Positions 52,468 through 62,347 of a stretch of 64,000 nucleotides of DNA are shown here, piece after piece. Made by a program: the position numbers and the translations under genes. The notes below the pieces were generated by a model. That model was not told the origin of the DNA and ran no database searches. It saw nothing but the letters and a program-made list of their open reading frames with translations. Numbering within the stretch: position 1 is the stretch's first letter; the number at the start of each line of letters is the position of its first letter. Source of the DNA: Furcasterigmium furcatum (lineage: Eukaryota > Ascomycota > Sordariomycetes > Glomerellales > Plectosphaerellaceae); contig BCIA01000008.1 in assembly GCA_001599815.1 (NCBI GenBank), forward strand, positions 434,001 through 498,000, written 5' to 3'.

Positions 52468-55400
52468 GTTGTGTGTGTTATTGTGGTGTGGTGGTTCGTA
52501 GTGTTGGGTGATATGTTCTTGATAAGTTGCTGGCCTCCGTTATATTCTGCGATGAGCCTGGAGAAGATAGTTGATGTGCTCTGATGGTTCAGATGTCGTT
52601 CAATACTGTAGACATCTACAAACATGGGACCCAAAGGTTTGGGGCCGTGCTATTATATATCTCGAGGGGAGGTCTGAATGGGTGCGGATGAATGGGCCAA
52701 GTCATCAGAGACATCCCACTTAGTGGAAGTCTCTGACGCTGCGCCCACCCCAAGAACAATCAGGCGGCAGAAATCTTCAGCGCGGAACGGCTGCCAGGCC
52801 CCTGCCTCCGTAAAATCGGCCAACTTCGTCGCTTGCTCTGCTCTGCTACTGCAGGCAGCCGATCCAACACAGAGCTTGAGCTGGGGCGAGATGGTGTGGA
52901 GGGGCGTGTCCCACACCCCCTGACCGCCCGCTCGCTTCCCACCTGCCACGTCTCGCTTCCGTGTCCCGGTGATGTGGCATTGGAAACCGGGAGCCGTTCA
53001 AGCGACAATAGATCCTCTGTTCTGACGTGTATTGGGCGTGTCATGAATACATCCTCCCCAGCCCATTCATGGCGGCTATTCATGCTGACTCCTTTGAGGA
53101 GGGACCCGGTGTCGGTACTTTTCCCTATTCATGCAGGCGCCGTTTAACATTGTGCCCTGTCTCGGGTAGAGCGAGTGATCGGCCCACTCGATGGAGAATG
53201 GTGGATGAATAGGAATGCCGGGGGTGGGCCGACCTCGCCGGCGGCCGTTTGTCACTGCTACCAAGCAAGTTCGTCGTCATGATTCCGCACGCCGCGCTAG
53301 AATCTGAAGCGAGCTGGGACACTAAAGTAGGTCCTCCAGACTGCTGGATGCCTCTCATTCGGCCGACAGTTCCTCCATTCCGTTGACCTGTTGCCTGAGT
53401 GAGCCGAAGTGCCTCGAACCAGTCATTCTGCTTGCCCGCGCATCCCCGCGAGACCGACCCGTGCCCTAATCTGATGCGGACACTTGATCCATGAGCTTAC
53501 GACACTGGCCTATTGACGGTCATTCTGACCGCGATCATTCCTCTCCAGTTCCCTGCTGCCACAATGTCCTGAACCTTATGAATAGACGCAAGACACACAA
53601 GCCCCCGTCTCGACTGTCGCGCGGACGGCAGAGAGGCAGAATGACCGCAGCCCTATTGTTCTCGAGCCGGCAGGCAGCCCGTGCGACCTCATCCCCCCAT
53701 CCCGGTCCCAGAACAGCGCAGCAGCCACAGCTGGGTCTCGCATCCGAAATCCATCGCCAGCCTGCATCGGGCAGTCTTGGCGCATCCCACGGTGCCTCCT
53801 CTCCCATTGTTGTGGGCCCGGTTTCCTATTGTTGTCGGCGAAAGGAGGTGGGGCCGTCCTATTGTGCACCCGATCCGCACTAGCGCCCGAGCCCGGTGCC
53901 CCACTCAGCCCCGGGAACATGCCGCCGTCACGTCCAGGGCCTCGGTGTCTCAAACTCAACCTCGTCCTGGTCGTTCGTCCGGCCCTGAACTGGCCATGTC
54001 CCCCTCTCTTGCGACTCGAAAAGGCCGTAGATGCGCCCGGAGGGCCCTGGTGCCAGGCGGCGCATATGGCTTCACCCTGGGCCCCAGTCCCTTGGCGTCC
54101 TCCCAGCATCGCGGTCGACCGCGCGTTTGCCAACTTCAGCCATAGAACGCTGAGCTGGGCCCTCGGCCGACAGAAAGTTACCCGACTATACGTTCAGGGA
54201 TACGGGAGGGCCATTATCTGCCGCCGACATTGTTCTCCCGCCCAGGCGAGGTGCACACCACTAGGCCAGCCGCATCGCCAGCCAGATCAGTCGATACGGG
54301 ACCGAGTTCTCACCGAGGCCATGGCCTGACGTCCTGCAGGAGATCGGCTCATTAGCTGTCTCAGACCATGCCGGTGGAGAGTTCGCTGCGAATATGACAC
54401 GTGCGTACGAAAACGGCCAGCTCCTCGCCTACGAGCCCTCCCCCCCGCCGAGTCTCTCACACCACACGGCCGCGCAGTCTGGACTCGTAACAGTTTTCTT
54501 TTCCTGTCCTGTTTTTGAGACATGGGCAACGAGCCCACGTCACATCATCCAACGTCCCGAGGGAGTAGTCGTCTTTGTGTCCTCGTCGAATCTCACAACG
54601 CCTGGAACCATTTACTTCCTTCATTGTATTGTGTCTCGACTTTTCGCCGTGATCGGCCCCTATTGTCAACTGATCATTGCAGCCGTTCAACCGCCGTTCA
54701 TCAGACGCAGGGGTTCCATTGACGACCGTCGATCCTGGCGCGAAGAACAAGGGGCGGCCGTCGGGCTCTTGCCAGCATCCCGCGCCAACACATTCATGCT
54801 AAGGACACCCCCGACCTCCCGAAGATCGACGGGCAGCACAGCATTAATCCATCTCTTGTCTGCCCGAACAGGCGCCACAACCCCTGGACCTCGTCGTGGA
54901 AGCACAGGCCACGGCTCAACTCAGTCGCCACAAGCGTAGCCGCGACGTTGATCCATCACCCCGGGTTCGAGCATCGCCCCTCGGACTGGTCAGGCTAACT
55001 CCTCAGCTCCTAAGCGCAGAACGCTCTCCTGACCAAGTCCCCCCGTTGCCCGCTCGCGAGGGGCGAAGCGTTGCACCTGACGCCCGCCGCCGGACTTCGT
55101 TCCGCGAATAGCCCACGTCCCAGCAACCATTCCCCCGGACCCCCAGCCGGCGGCACTTCTTCCAATCTCTTCTGCTCCCTTTGACTCCACGCCATTGACG
55201 CTCATCTCCCCTTTGTGAAAAAGACAATCCATCCTCGGGGACAAGCAACTCCCCGCGAGGAAAAGAGGAGAACAAGACGCAAGCGAGACAATAGACACCA
55301 CGCTGACTTAGATCTCCCCAACCTTATAATAGGGGGGCCGTAAGACACCACACATATTCCAGAATGAACGTCGCGACAATCGCGGTAGAGACACGCTTCA

Positions 55401-57106
55401 TTGTGGCCCGTCTCACGCCGATAGGCGAGACCTGCATGCCCGCCGCGCCGCGGAGGTTCCCGGCCCTTTGGGCCCCGGTCGAACCAGCCGCCGGAGAACG
55501 CTTGCTCCGAGCGCAGGGTGCCGTTTGCCTGCCGCGAGGGTACCGGGGGGACGTGCTTCCGGTCCGGAATGGGCATGTCTCGGGTGCGGGAGGGGCATCG
55601 CGTTTGCTTTGACTGTTGGTGGTGTTTTGTGGCAGCGAAACGTGGTTGGAGACTGATAAGAGGGTGCCGCAAACGGTTCCAAGGAGGAATAGCGATGGTG
55701 GCAGGTCGCTGATATGGGCCTGTCTGGACGTTGGAAGGTCGATGCGGGCTGTTTCTTAGTCTAGTTTGGGATAGCCTACTTGCCTAGCTATCATACTGCT
55801 TGTGAAGCATGCGGGACGTTATGATAACGATCTTGAGCCAGGTTCGGCCAAGAACGGGGTCAACGGTGAGGATTCTGAGCCTGGGAGTAGAACACATCGC
55901 AGACTCATAGCTGGTGGTCTGGTCTGACCAGCACTTCCAGAGAATCGAATGCGGCGATATAACATGCCCTAAGATGACCCAGACGAGACATTGATACATA
56001 CAAAGCCATGGATGATTGAGTTTATTTCGCCTCATGAGAATCTCAAGTTGGGTTACACAACGGCGTGTCTCGGTCTGATAGCCAATGCTCAAACTCAAAT
56101 TACGACAACGGGCTTTGTGCACCCCGAGGAAAGTTGCAGCTACGAAACAAGGGGCCCCAAGAGTCGAAAACGTCAAGATAAGAACAAGCGAGCTTGTCAT
56201 TCTTCGCGGCCGTACAGATATAGATGACAGCCCATCCTGACTGAGGTATCAGCATGTGGCATGGTCGAGGTTCCGCCACGAAGCCTTGTCGTGCCCTCGG
56301 CCTCGTCCTCGGCCCGCCATCTTCTTACGCTGCAAAGGCTCCTTTGGACCATACGATCAACATCACGGCATCAGCCAACGTCATAGTCAGTGTCACAGTC
56401 ACAGTCACATCCACAAAGCTCCAAGTGATTGCCGTCTATTGTCAGCACCGCTATGGACATCCATCCTCCGTCGCCGCCGCTCGCCAAGGGCCTCCGCTCA
56501 GGCCCCTCTGTCCTTCCCTCCGGCCGAGGAGCGCTCTGCAGTAGTATCGGCCGGATAACCAGGAAAGAAAAGATGTTGAAGTTCTTTTGTTTCCCCGTTA
56601 ACGCCAATGTAAATGCTTCTGTTGATTTTCCCTCCCCCATGTGTATCTCGTATCTCCGGCCCGCGCGTCCCCGCGCTGCCCGTTCCCCGTCCCGGGAGAG
56701 CAAGGCGCCGGGGACGGCCGGCCGGGGGGTATAATGCCGATGATGCACGCGAAACAGTAAATGGTGATGCAGGATTCGCTTCCCGTCTGGATTCTTTGGT
56801 CTTTGTTGAAAGACGCCACCCACTCCGTTTTTCCCAGTGTAAACGAAAAAAAAAAAGACGAAAAAAAAATCGCAGAAAACACCGCATTAAGAGCTCATGT
56901 TGTCGTCAAGAAAACATCGCCCGCCATATTCTGGTGTGCCTTTACCCGTAAAAAAGGCTGGAATCCGGGATTCGTTGAGAACCGTACGCCATGTGTTGCC
57001 CGAAGCCCGACTTTAGAAAATAGGGGCATGAAAACGTCTATTCATAGCATTGCAGCGAGCTTGTTGAACGCTCGCTGAGAAATCCATCGCGGGCACACGA
57101 CACCGT
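52468..57106. other. 4.6-kb stretch without a supported gene
   Basis: The longest gap in the window, between the promoter of the 52467 gene and the 3' end of SAM synthetase. Open frames are numerous but arginine/proline-rich with no domains, as expected of GC-rich noncoding DNA. From about 56400 to 57100 the sequence becomes A-rich, with several poly-A runs on the plus strand. No tRNA, 5S rRNA, C/D snoRNA or transposon sequence was recognised. It may hold long UTRs or a noncoding transcript. Confidence 0.5.
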
Positions 57107-58403
57107 TTAGAAGGTGAGGGGCTTGGGCTGCTCCCAGGTGAAGGACTGGTTGGTGCCGAAGTGGCCGTTCTTGGCGGTCTGGCGGTAGATGGGGCGGGCA
57201 AGGTCGAGCTCCTTGACGATGACACCGGGGCGCAGGTCGAAGTTCTTGTTAATGATCTCGACGAGCTCGTCGGAGGTCTTCTCGGAGGTGCCGTAGGTGT
57301 CGACGTAGATGGAGAGGGGCTCGGCGACGCCGATGGCGTAGGAGAGCTGGACGAGGGCGCGGCGGGCGAGGCCGGCGGCGACGAGGGACTTGGCGATCCA
57401 GCGGCCGACGTAGGCGGCGGAGCGGTCGACCTTGGAGAAGTCCTTGCCGGAGAAGGCACCACCACCGTGGGCACCCCAGCCGCCGTAGGTGTCGACGATG
57501 ATCTTGCGGCCGGTGAGACCGGCGTCACCCTGGGGACCGCCGATGATGAAGAGGCCGGAGGGCTGGATCTGCGGGGGGGTCAGCATTGGCAGTCGGCGAG
57601 GGGGTCAGGGCAAATGACTTACGTGGTAGATGGTCCGGTCGTCGATGTACTTCTCGGGGATGACCTGCTTGATGATCTTCTCCTTGATCTCCTTGCGGAG
57701 CTGCTCGGTGGTGATGTCCTCGGAGTGCTGGGCAGAGACGACGACAGTGTGGACGCGCTGGGGGATGACGGCGCCGTTGTCGTGCTTGTACTCAATGGTG
57801 ACCTGGGTCTTGGTGTCGGGGCGGAGCCAGGGCAGGGAGCCATCGCGGCGGGCGGCGGACATGGCGGCGTTGAGCTTGTGGGCGAAGAGCAGGGTCAGGG
57901 GGAAGAGCTCAGGGGTCTCGTCGGTGGCATAGCCGAACATGATACCCTGGTCACCGGCGCCGAGCTGCTCGAGGGCCTTCTCGTAGTGGAGGCCCTGGGC
58001 GATATCGGGAGACTGCTCCTCGATGGCGACGAGCAGGTTGCAGGTCTTGTAGTCGAAGCCCTTGGAGGAGTCATCGTAGCCGATGTCCTTGATGGCCTCG
58101 CGGACGACCTTCTGGTAGTCGAGCTTGGTCTTGGTGGTGATCTCGCCGAAGACCATGATCATGCCGGTCTTGGTGGCGGTCTCGCAAGCGACCTTGGAGA
58201 GGGGGTCATCGGCAAGGCAGGCATCGAGGATGGCATCGGAGACCTGATCGGCGATCTTGTCGGGGTGGCCCTCACCGACGGACTCGGACTGGAGGAGTGT
58301 CAGTGCGGTTTCAGGAGGAGAGGACAGCGGCCAGACTCACGGTGAAGAGGAAGGTGCCCTCGGGGTGCTTGGGGACACCGTTGACGCCGTTGGGGGCAGA
58401 CAT
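57107..58403 (-). CDS. SAM1: S-adenosylmethionine synthetase (methionine adenosyltransferase)
   Basis: Three exons: 58403-58341, 58288-57623 and 57568-57107, giving 396 residues, the usual eukaryotic length. It forms S-adenosylmethionine from ATP and methionine in the cytosol. SESVGEGHPDKIADQVSDAI is the ATP-binding start of the catalytic domain, GAGDQGIMFGYA is signature 1 and GGGAFSGKDFSKVDRS is signature 2 with the P-loop-like Gly-rich segment. Both introns lie in phase 0. Codon use is strongly C-ending, consistent with high expression. It is essential one-carbon housekeeping (eth-1 in Neurospora). It is divergent from GPN3. Confidence 0.96.
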
Positions 58404-59315
58404 TGTGATAGATAAGTAGGGGTGAGGTCAAAGAGAGGGAATGACGGGGGCAGAAGCAGCAATTGGGGGGATTTGCTGGCAGGAGGGAGGTAACGCTGCC
58501 GGAGAAGAGCAATGGCTCGAGGGAAGAAGATGGATGATGTGGACACGTAGGAGGTGCTTGGAGGAGGGGTGGGAAGAATGGAGGGGGAGGATGGACGGGA
58601 GAAGGGGACCCTGAGATTTAAAAAGACTCGCGAAGGCGGAGAGCGGTCTGGCGGTTGGGATGGTAGTGGAATTGGATCGGGGGTGACTTGGCCAGGGGGG
58701 AAGAAATTCTTCGGCACGTTTTCACTCATTGGGAGGCGGGGTACTCGCCGATAATGCAGAGTCTGTTGAGGGGTACCCGATTCTTGATGCGAGGCAGGGC
58801 TGAATGGGAGACAGAGTGAAGTACCCCCTATCGCCTGCCCCGCCATTGCGAGTCCCGCCTAAAGGTGGCCGACAGCGCCCGAAAATTGCGCCATAGCTCT
58901 TGTGGATTTCAACGCTAGCCCCTTCGGCCTGACCGCCTTCTCCCTTCGTGGACTAGACTAGCTTAGTCACCGTTCTGCCGCGGTACTAGTGCGGGGCACT
59001 GAGACGCTGCTTCGTCAATCGCAAATTTGACGTGATGAAGGGCCTCCAGCACGCTTCACCTCCGGCCAGGCCCCTGATATTAACCGACGCCAGCCGCCCA
59101 TATTCCAGCGTGAACATTCAAGCCACCACGGCTTCAACACCAAGCTTTTGACTCATTGATCCCGGTTCAGGGACCTCTGTCTCCTTCAGGCTCCTCAGGC
59201 TCCGGCGGGGACAATACGAGTACCCCGCGGTCACGTCTTCAGTCACTCTCTCCCTCCTCGGCCTCCAAGGCCCTTCTCCATCTCTGTCGTATTCGCATAG
59301 TCACCGCTGTCCGCC
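58404..59315. other. Divergent promoter region of SAM synthetase and GPN3
   Basis: A 910-bp gap with a G-rich purine tract on the SAM-synthetase side (58480-58600) and a CT-rich leader before GPN3 (59240-59300). No other gene seen. Confidence 0.5.
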
Positions 59316-60233
59316 ATGAGCAAGTTCGGCGTCATGGTCATGGGCCCCGCGGGCGCCGGCAAGTCCACCTTCTCGGCCGCCCTCATCACCCACCTCACGC
59401 TCAACCGCCGGTCCGCCTTCTACGTCAACCTCGACCCGGCGGCCGAGTCCTTCGAGCACGAGCCCGACCTCGACATCAAGGACCTCATCTGCCTCGAGGA
59501 CGCCCAGGAGGCCGGCTACGGCCCCAACGGCGGCCTCATCTTCTGCTTCGAGACGCTCATGGAGAACCTCGACTTCCTCACCGAGGCCCTCGACTCCCTG
59601 ACCGAGGAGTACCTCATCATCTTCGACATGCCCGGCCAGATCGAGCTGTACACCCACATCCCCATCCTGCCCGCCCTCGCCCGCTTCCTCGGCTCCGCCG
59701 GCTCCCTCGACATCCGCCTCTGCGCCCTCTACCTCCTCGAGGCCACCTTCGTCGTCGACCGCGCAAAGTTCTTCGCCGGCACCCTCTCCGCCATGTCCGC
59801 CATGCTCATGCTCGAGGTCCCCCACATCAACGTCCTCTCCAAGATGGACCTCGTCAAGGACCAGGTCCGCAAGAAGGACCTCAAGAAGTTCCTGACCCCC
59901 GACACGACCCTCCTCGACGACGACCCCCCCGCCTCCTCCCGTGGCGACGGCATCGGCCGCCTCCCGAACGCGACCGAGCAGGAGGACGACGCCGCCGGCG
60001 ACCCCGGCGACAAGGACCTCATCATGCGCGGCTCCAGCTTCCGGCGCCTCAACCGCGCCGTGGCGGGGCTTATCGAGAGCTTCAGCATGGTCAACTACCT
60101 CAAGCTCGACTCGTCGGACGAGGACAGCGTCGCCGCCATCCTCAGCTACATCGACGACGTGATCCAGTACCACGAGGCGCAGGAGCCGAAGGAGCTACCG
60201 GAGGAGGAGTTCGAGGAGCCGACGGACGCGTAG
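59316..60233 (+). CDS. GPN3: GPN-loop GTPase 3
   Basis: Single exon, 305 residues. The GPN GTPases help assemble and import RNA polymerase II. Motifs: P-loop GPAGAGKS (10-17), the diagnostic GPN loop (69-71, in GYGPNGGLIFCFE), switch DMPGQIE (104-110) and the guanine-specificity motif SKMD (175-178). LCALYLLEATFVVDRAKFFAG and the acidic C-terminus (KELPEEEFEEPTDA) are characteristic of the GPN3 branch rather than GPN1 or GPN2. A lineage-specific Gly/Asp-rich loop occupies about residues 196-230. Codon bias is strong. Confidence 0.93.
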   Translation: MSKFGVMVMGPAGAGKSTFSAALITHLTLNRRSAFYVNLDPAAESFEHEPDLDIKDLICLEDAQEAGYGPNGGLIFCFETLMENLDFLTEALDSLTEEYLIIFDMPGQIELYTHIPILPALARFLGSAGSLDIRLCALYLLEATFVVDRAKFFAGTLSAMSAMLMLEVPHINVLSKMDLVKDQVRKKDLKKFLTPDTTLLDDDPPASSRGDGIGRLPNATEQEDDAAGDPGDKDLIMRGSSFRRLNRAVAGLIESFSMVNYLKLDSSDEDSVAAILSYIDDVIQYHEAQEPKELPEEEFEEPTDA

Positions 60234-60603
60234 TAGCAGGAGAGGTGCACGATTTGCGGATTATTTACAATGCATAGCGAACGGCGTCAGGAAAATTAGG
60301 GGGGAAAGGGAAAAGAATAATGTCGATAATTTGCCCAATCAATCAATACCCTGGCAATGTGAGTGAGTCGAATTGGACCAGACTCCCGATAACTCCTGAC
60401 CCTCGCCATCCGTTGCGTGACCGTTTTCCCCGCCTGTATCCTGACCACCGGGCCGCCCAAGTCCCTGATTATGTCCTTCCTCCATTATGGTATCGTCACG
60501 AAGCCCTTGTCCGCCCATGTCCGAACAGTCCACCCGGCACAGACCTCAGCCATGAAGAAGCAGGCGCACACCATATCAGTCCATCACCGGAAACCAGACT
60601 CCC
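60234..60603. other. Intergenic region between convergent genes
   Basis: A 370-bp gap holding the 3' regions of GPN3 and the APQ12-like gene; nothing else seen. Confidence 0.5.
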
Positions 60604-61116
60604 TCATCTCCTCGAATGCCCCCTCCCTTCCTGCTCGTACCTCCTCAGCTCCCCGACCCACACATCCTTCACGACGGCCGCGAAGCCCGCCATCTTCCCG
60701 CCCACGACAACAGCCTGCCTGGCCGTCTCCCAGACCCCGTTCTGCACCACAAACATGATCATCAGCCCCACGAACCCCCAGAAGAGCGCCCCGAACACCA
60801 GCCGCGTCGCGAAGGCCATCAGCCGGCGGATCCACCCGAGCACGATCCACGCGGAGGCGAGGAGGATGAGGAAGACGGCGAGGGATACGATCTCGGGCTG
60901 GTCGGTCAGCAGGCCGAGGGCGGCGTTGATGTAGGGCGCCGCGAAGACGTAGGAGATGCTGAAGGCCTTTTGGAGGTAGATGGCCGAGTGGCGCTTGAAG
61001 ACCTGCACGGGGGAGTGCGGGTGCAGCGCCGTCTTGTGGAGGAACTCGAGGGTTTCGGGGGAGACGAGGCCTTGGAGGGCTTGTGTCAGCGGGGAGGAGT
61101 CGTCGCTCGGCGCCAT
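60604..61116 (-). CDS. APQ12-like membrane protein (nuclear envelope / pore assembly)
   Basis: Single exon, 170 residues from ATG 61116. It has two membrane spans, about residues 75-97 (IVSLAVFLILLASAWIVLG) and 106-128 (LVFGALFWGFVGLMIMFVV), joined by a short basic loop (WIRRLMAFATR). An N-terminal segment (YVFAAPYINAALGLL) resembles the amphipathic part of Apq12. From memory this matches the fungal nuclear pore assembly and biogenesis family, ER/nuclear-envelope proteins linked to lipid balance and mRNA export. Sequence conservation in the family is low, so the assignment rests mainly on topology and size. Confidence 0.6.
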   Translation of the reverse strand: MAPSDDSSPLTQALQGLVSPETLEFLHKTALHPHSPVQVFKRHSAIYLQKAFSISYVFAAPYINAALGLLTDQPEIVSLAVFLILLASAWIVLGWIRRLMAFATRLVFGALFWGFVGLMIMFVVQNGVWETARQAVVVGGKMAGFAAVVKDVWVGELRRYEQEGRGHSRR

Positions 61117-62347
61117 GGTTGCGCAGCTGGTGGCGTCTGTTTCTGTGTTTGTTTGGGTAGGGTCGTGTCGCGCGAGACGATGTGCGCTTGTGATCGCTTG
61201 TCGGGGTATATGGGCAGTGCGCAAATGCAGACGAGACAGAGGAGATGTGCAGAACTGCGGGAGGAGCTTGCTTGTGGTGAGTTGGGAGGGAGCTTATGTA
61301 CTGGGTGACCTGCGTCGCGATGTCGTGATGCAGGGGAGAAAGAGTTCCAGCTGGTCTTTTGGTGTTGGCCCATTAGGCTCGGGCGATAAGACAAAAGACA
61401 CGCGCCCGATAAGAGCACCCAAGCTCCACGAGACAAGACAATACACCACAAAGCTCTGGTCTCCCGACAAGCACTCTCCGAAACGGAATGAAACTCCAAA
61501 AACTCACCAGAACCAGCTAGCTCATCATATAGGTCGTAGTCGGTCAGGTCCATCTTTGTCCGCTGCTCTGTTGATGGGGCCGAGTCGACAGCTTGTAAGT
61601 CAGGGCTCGCTGCCAGGGAACGAGCTTCGATTCTTCCAGACAGAGAAAGAGAGACAGAGTGAATCCTTCACCGACCTGGGGCATCCCGTCCCTTTCAACC
61701 CCTCACACGCGCCCATCACGACCCCCAAATCGACCCGGAGCCCAGGCCCGCCACGCCTCATCATTGCGTAAATCCGCACGGTGGCTCCCCCACGGGGTTG
61801 GGTTACTCATGGATGCCACCACCGACGACGATCCTGTTATTAGCCTGTCCCTGTCACGCATCACACGGCTTTCCTGCAGGCAACATGCAGGCTCATGTCG
61901 ACTGAAAACGGCACGGGTGAGACACCGTCAGGACAACGGCTCAAGCTGGAAAACAAATGTATCACCTCATGCCTCTAGCATCATCCTTACACTACCAATA
62001 CAGGCAACACAGCACACACCAAAGGCGCCAGGATGAACCCCAGAATACAGAAGAAACACTCGCCGTGCCTTCCAGGCAGGCGCTCGTGGGGTATCGAAGC
62101 AAAACAGCGTCATAGAGACCCCAGCCAGATCGTTTGTTCGCTTTCCATCAGAATCAGACCATCAGGCCGTCGGTCCTCCCCATTGCAGGTCGTCGACTTG
62201 GACATTATCAGTTACCATCGTCAGAACCTGACACAAAGGAGAAGTAGTAGATATCAACCCGAGGGCATCGCCCCAGGGCAAAAGGGGGCGGCAGACCAAT
62301 GCCGCCCAAGAAGAGAAGACAATAGAGAAGCAAGATCGTTGGTCCGA
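61117..62347. other. Intergenic region
   Basis: A 1.2-kb gap between two minus-strand genes. No ORF, RNA or repeat was recognised beyond scattered CT-rich leaders. Confidence 0.5.

Noticed and set aside
53576..54133. 185-codon minus-strand ORF in the 4.6-kb gap
   Set aside because: Arg/Gly-rich composition, no motif, and equally long frames on the other strand; typical of GC-rich noncoding DNA.
55364..55612. 82-codon ORF after a TATAATA-like sequence
   Set aside because: The start context is fair but the protein has Pro/Arg/Ala-rich random composition; not enough to call.
57161..58345. 394-codon plus-strand ORF opposite SAM synthetase
   Set aside because: It is the antisense of a certain gene and crosses its introns; low complexity.
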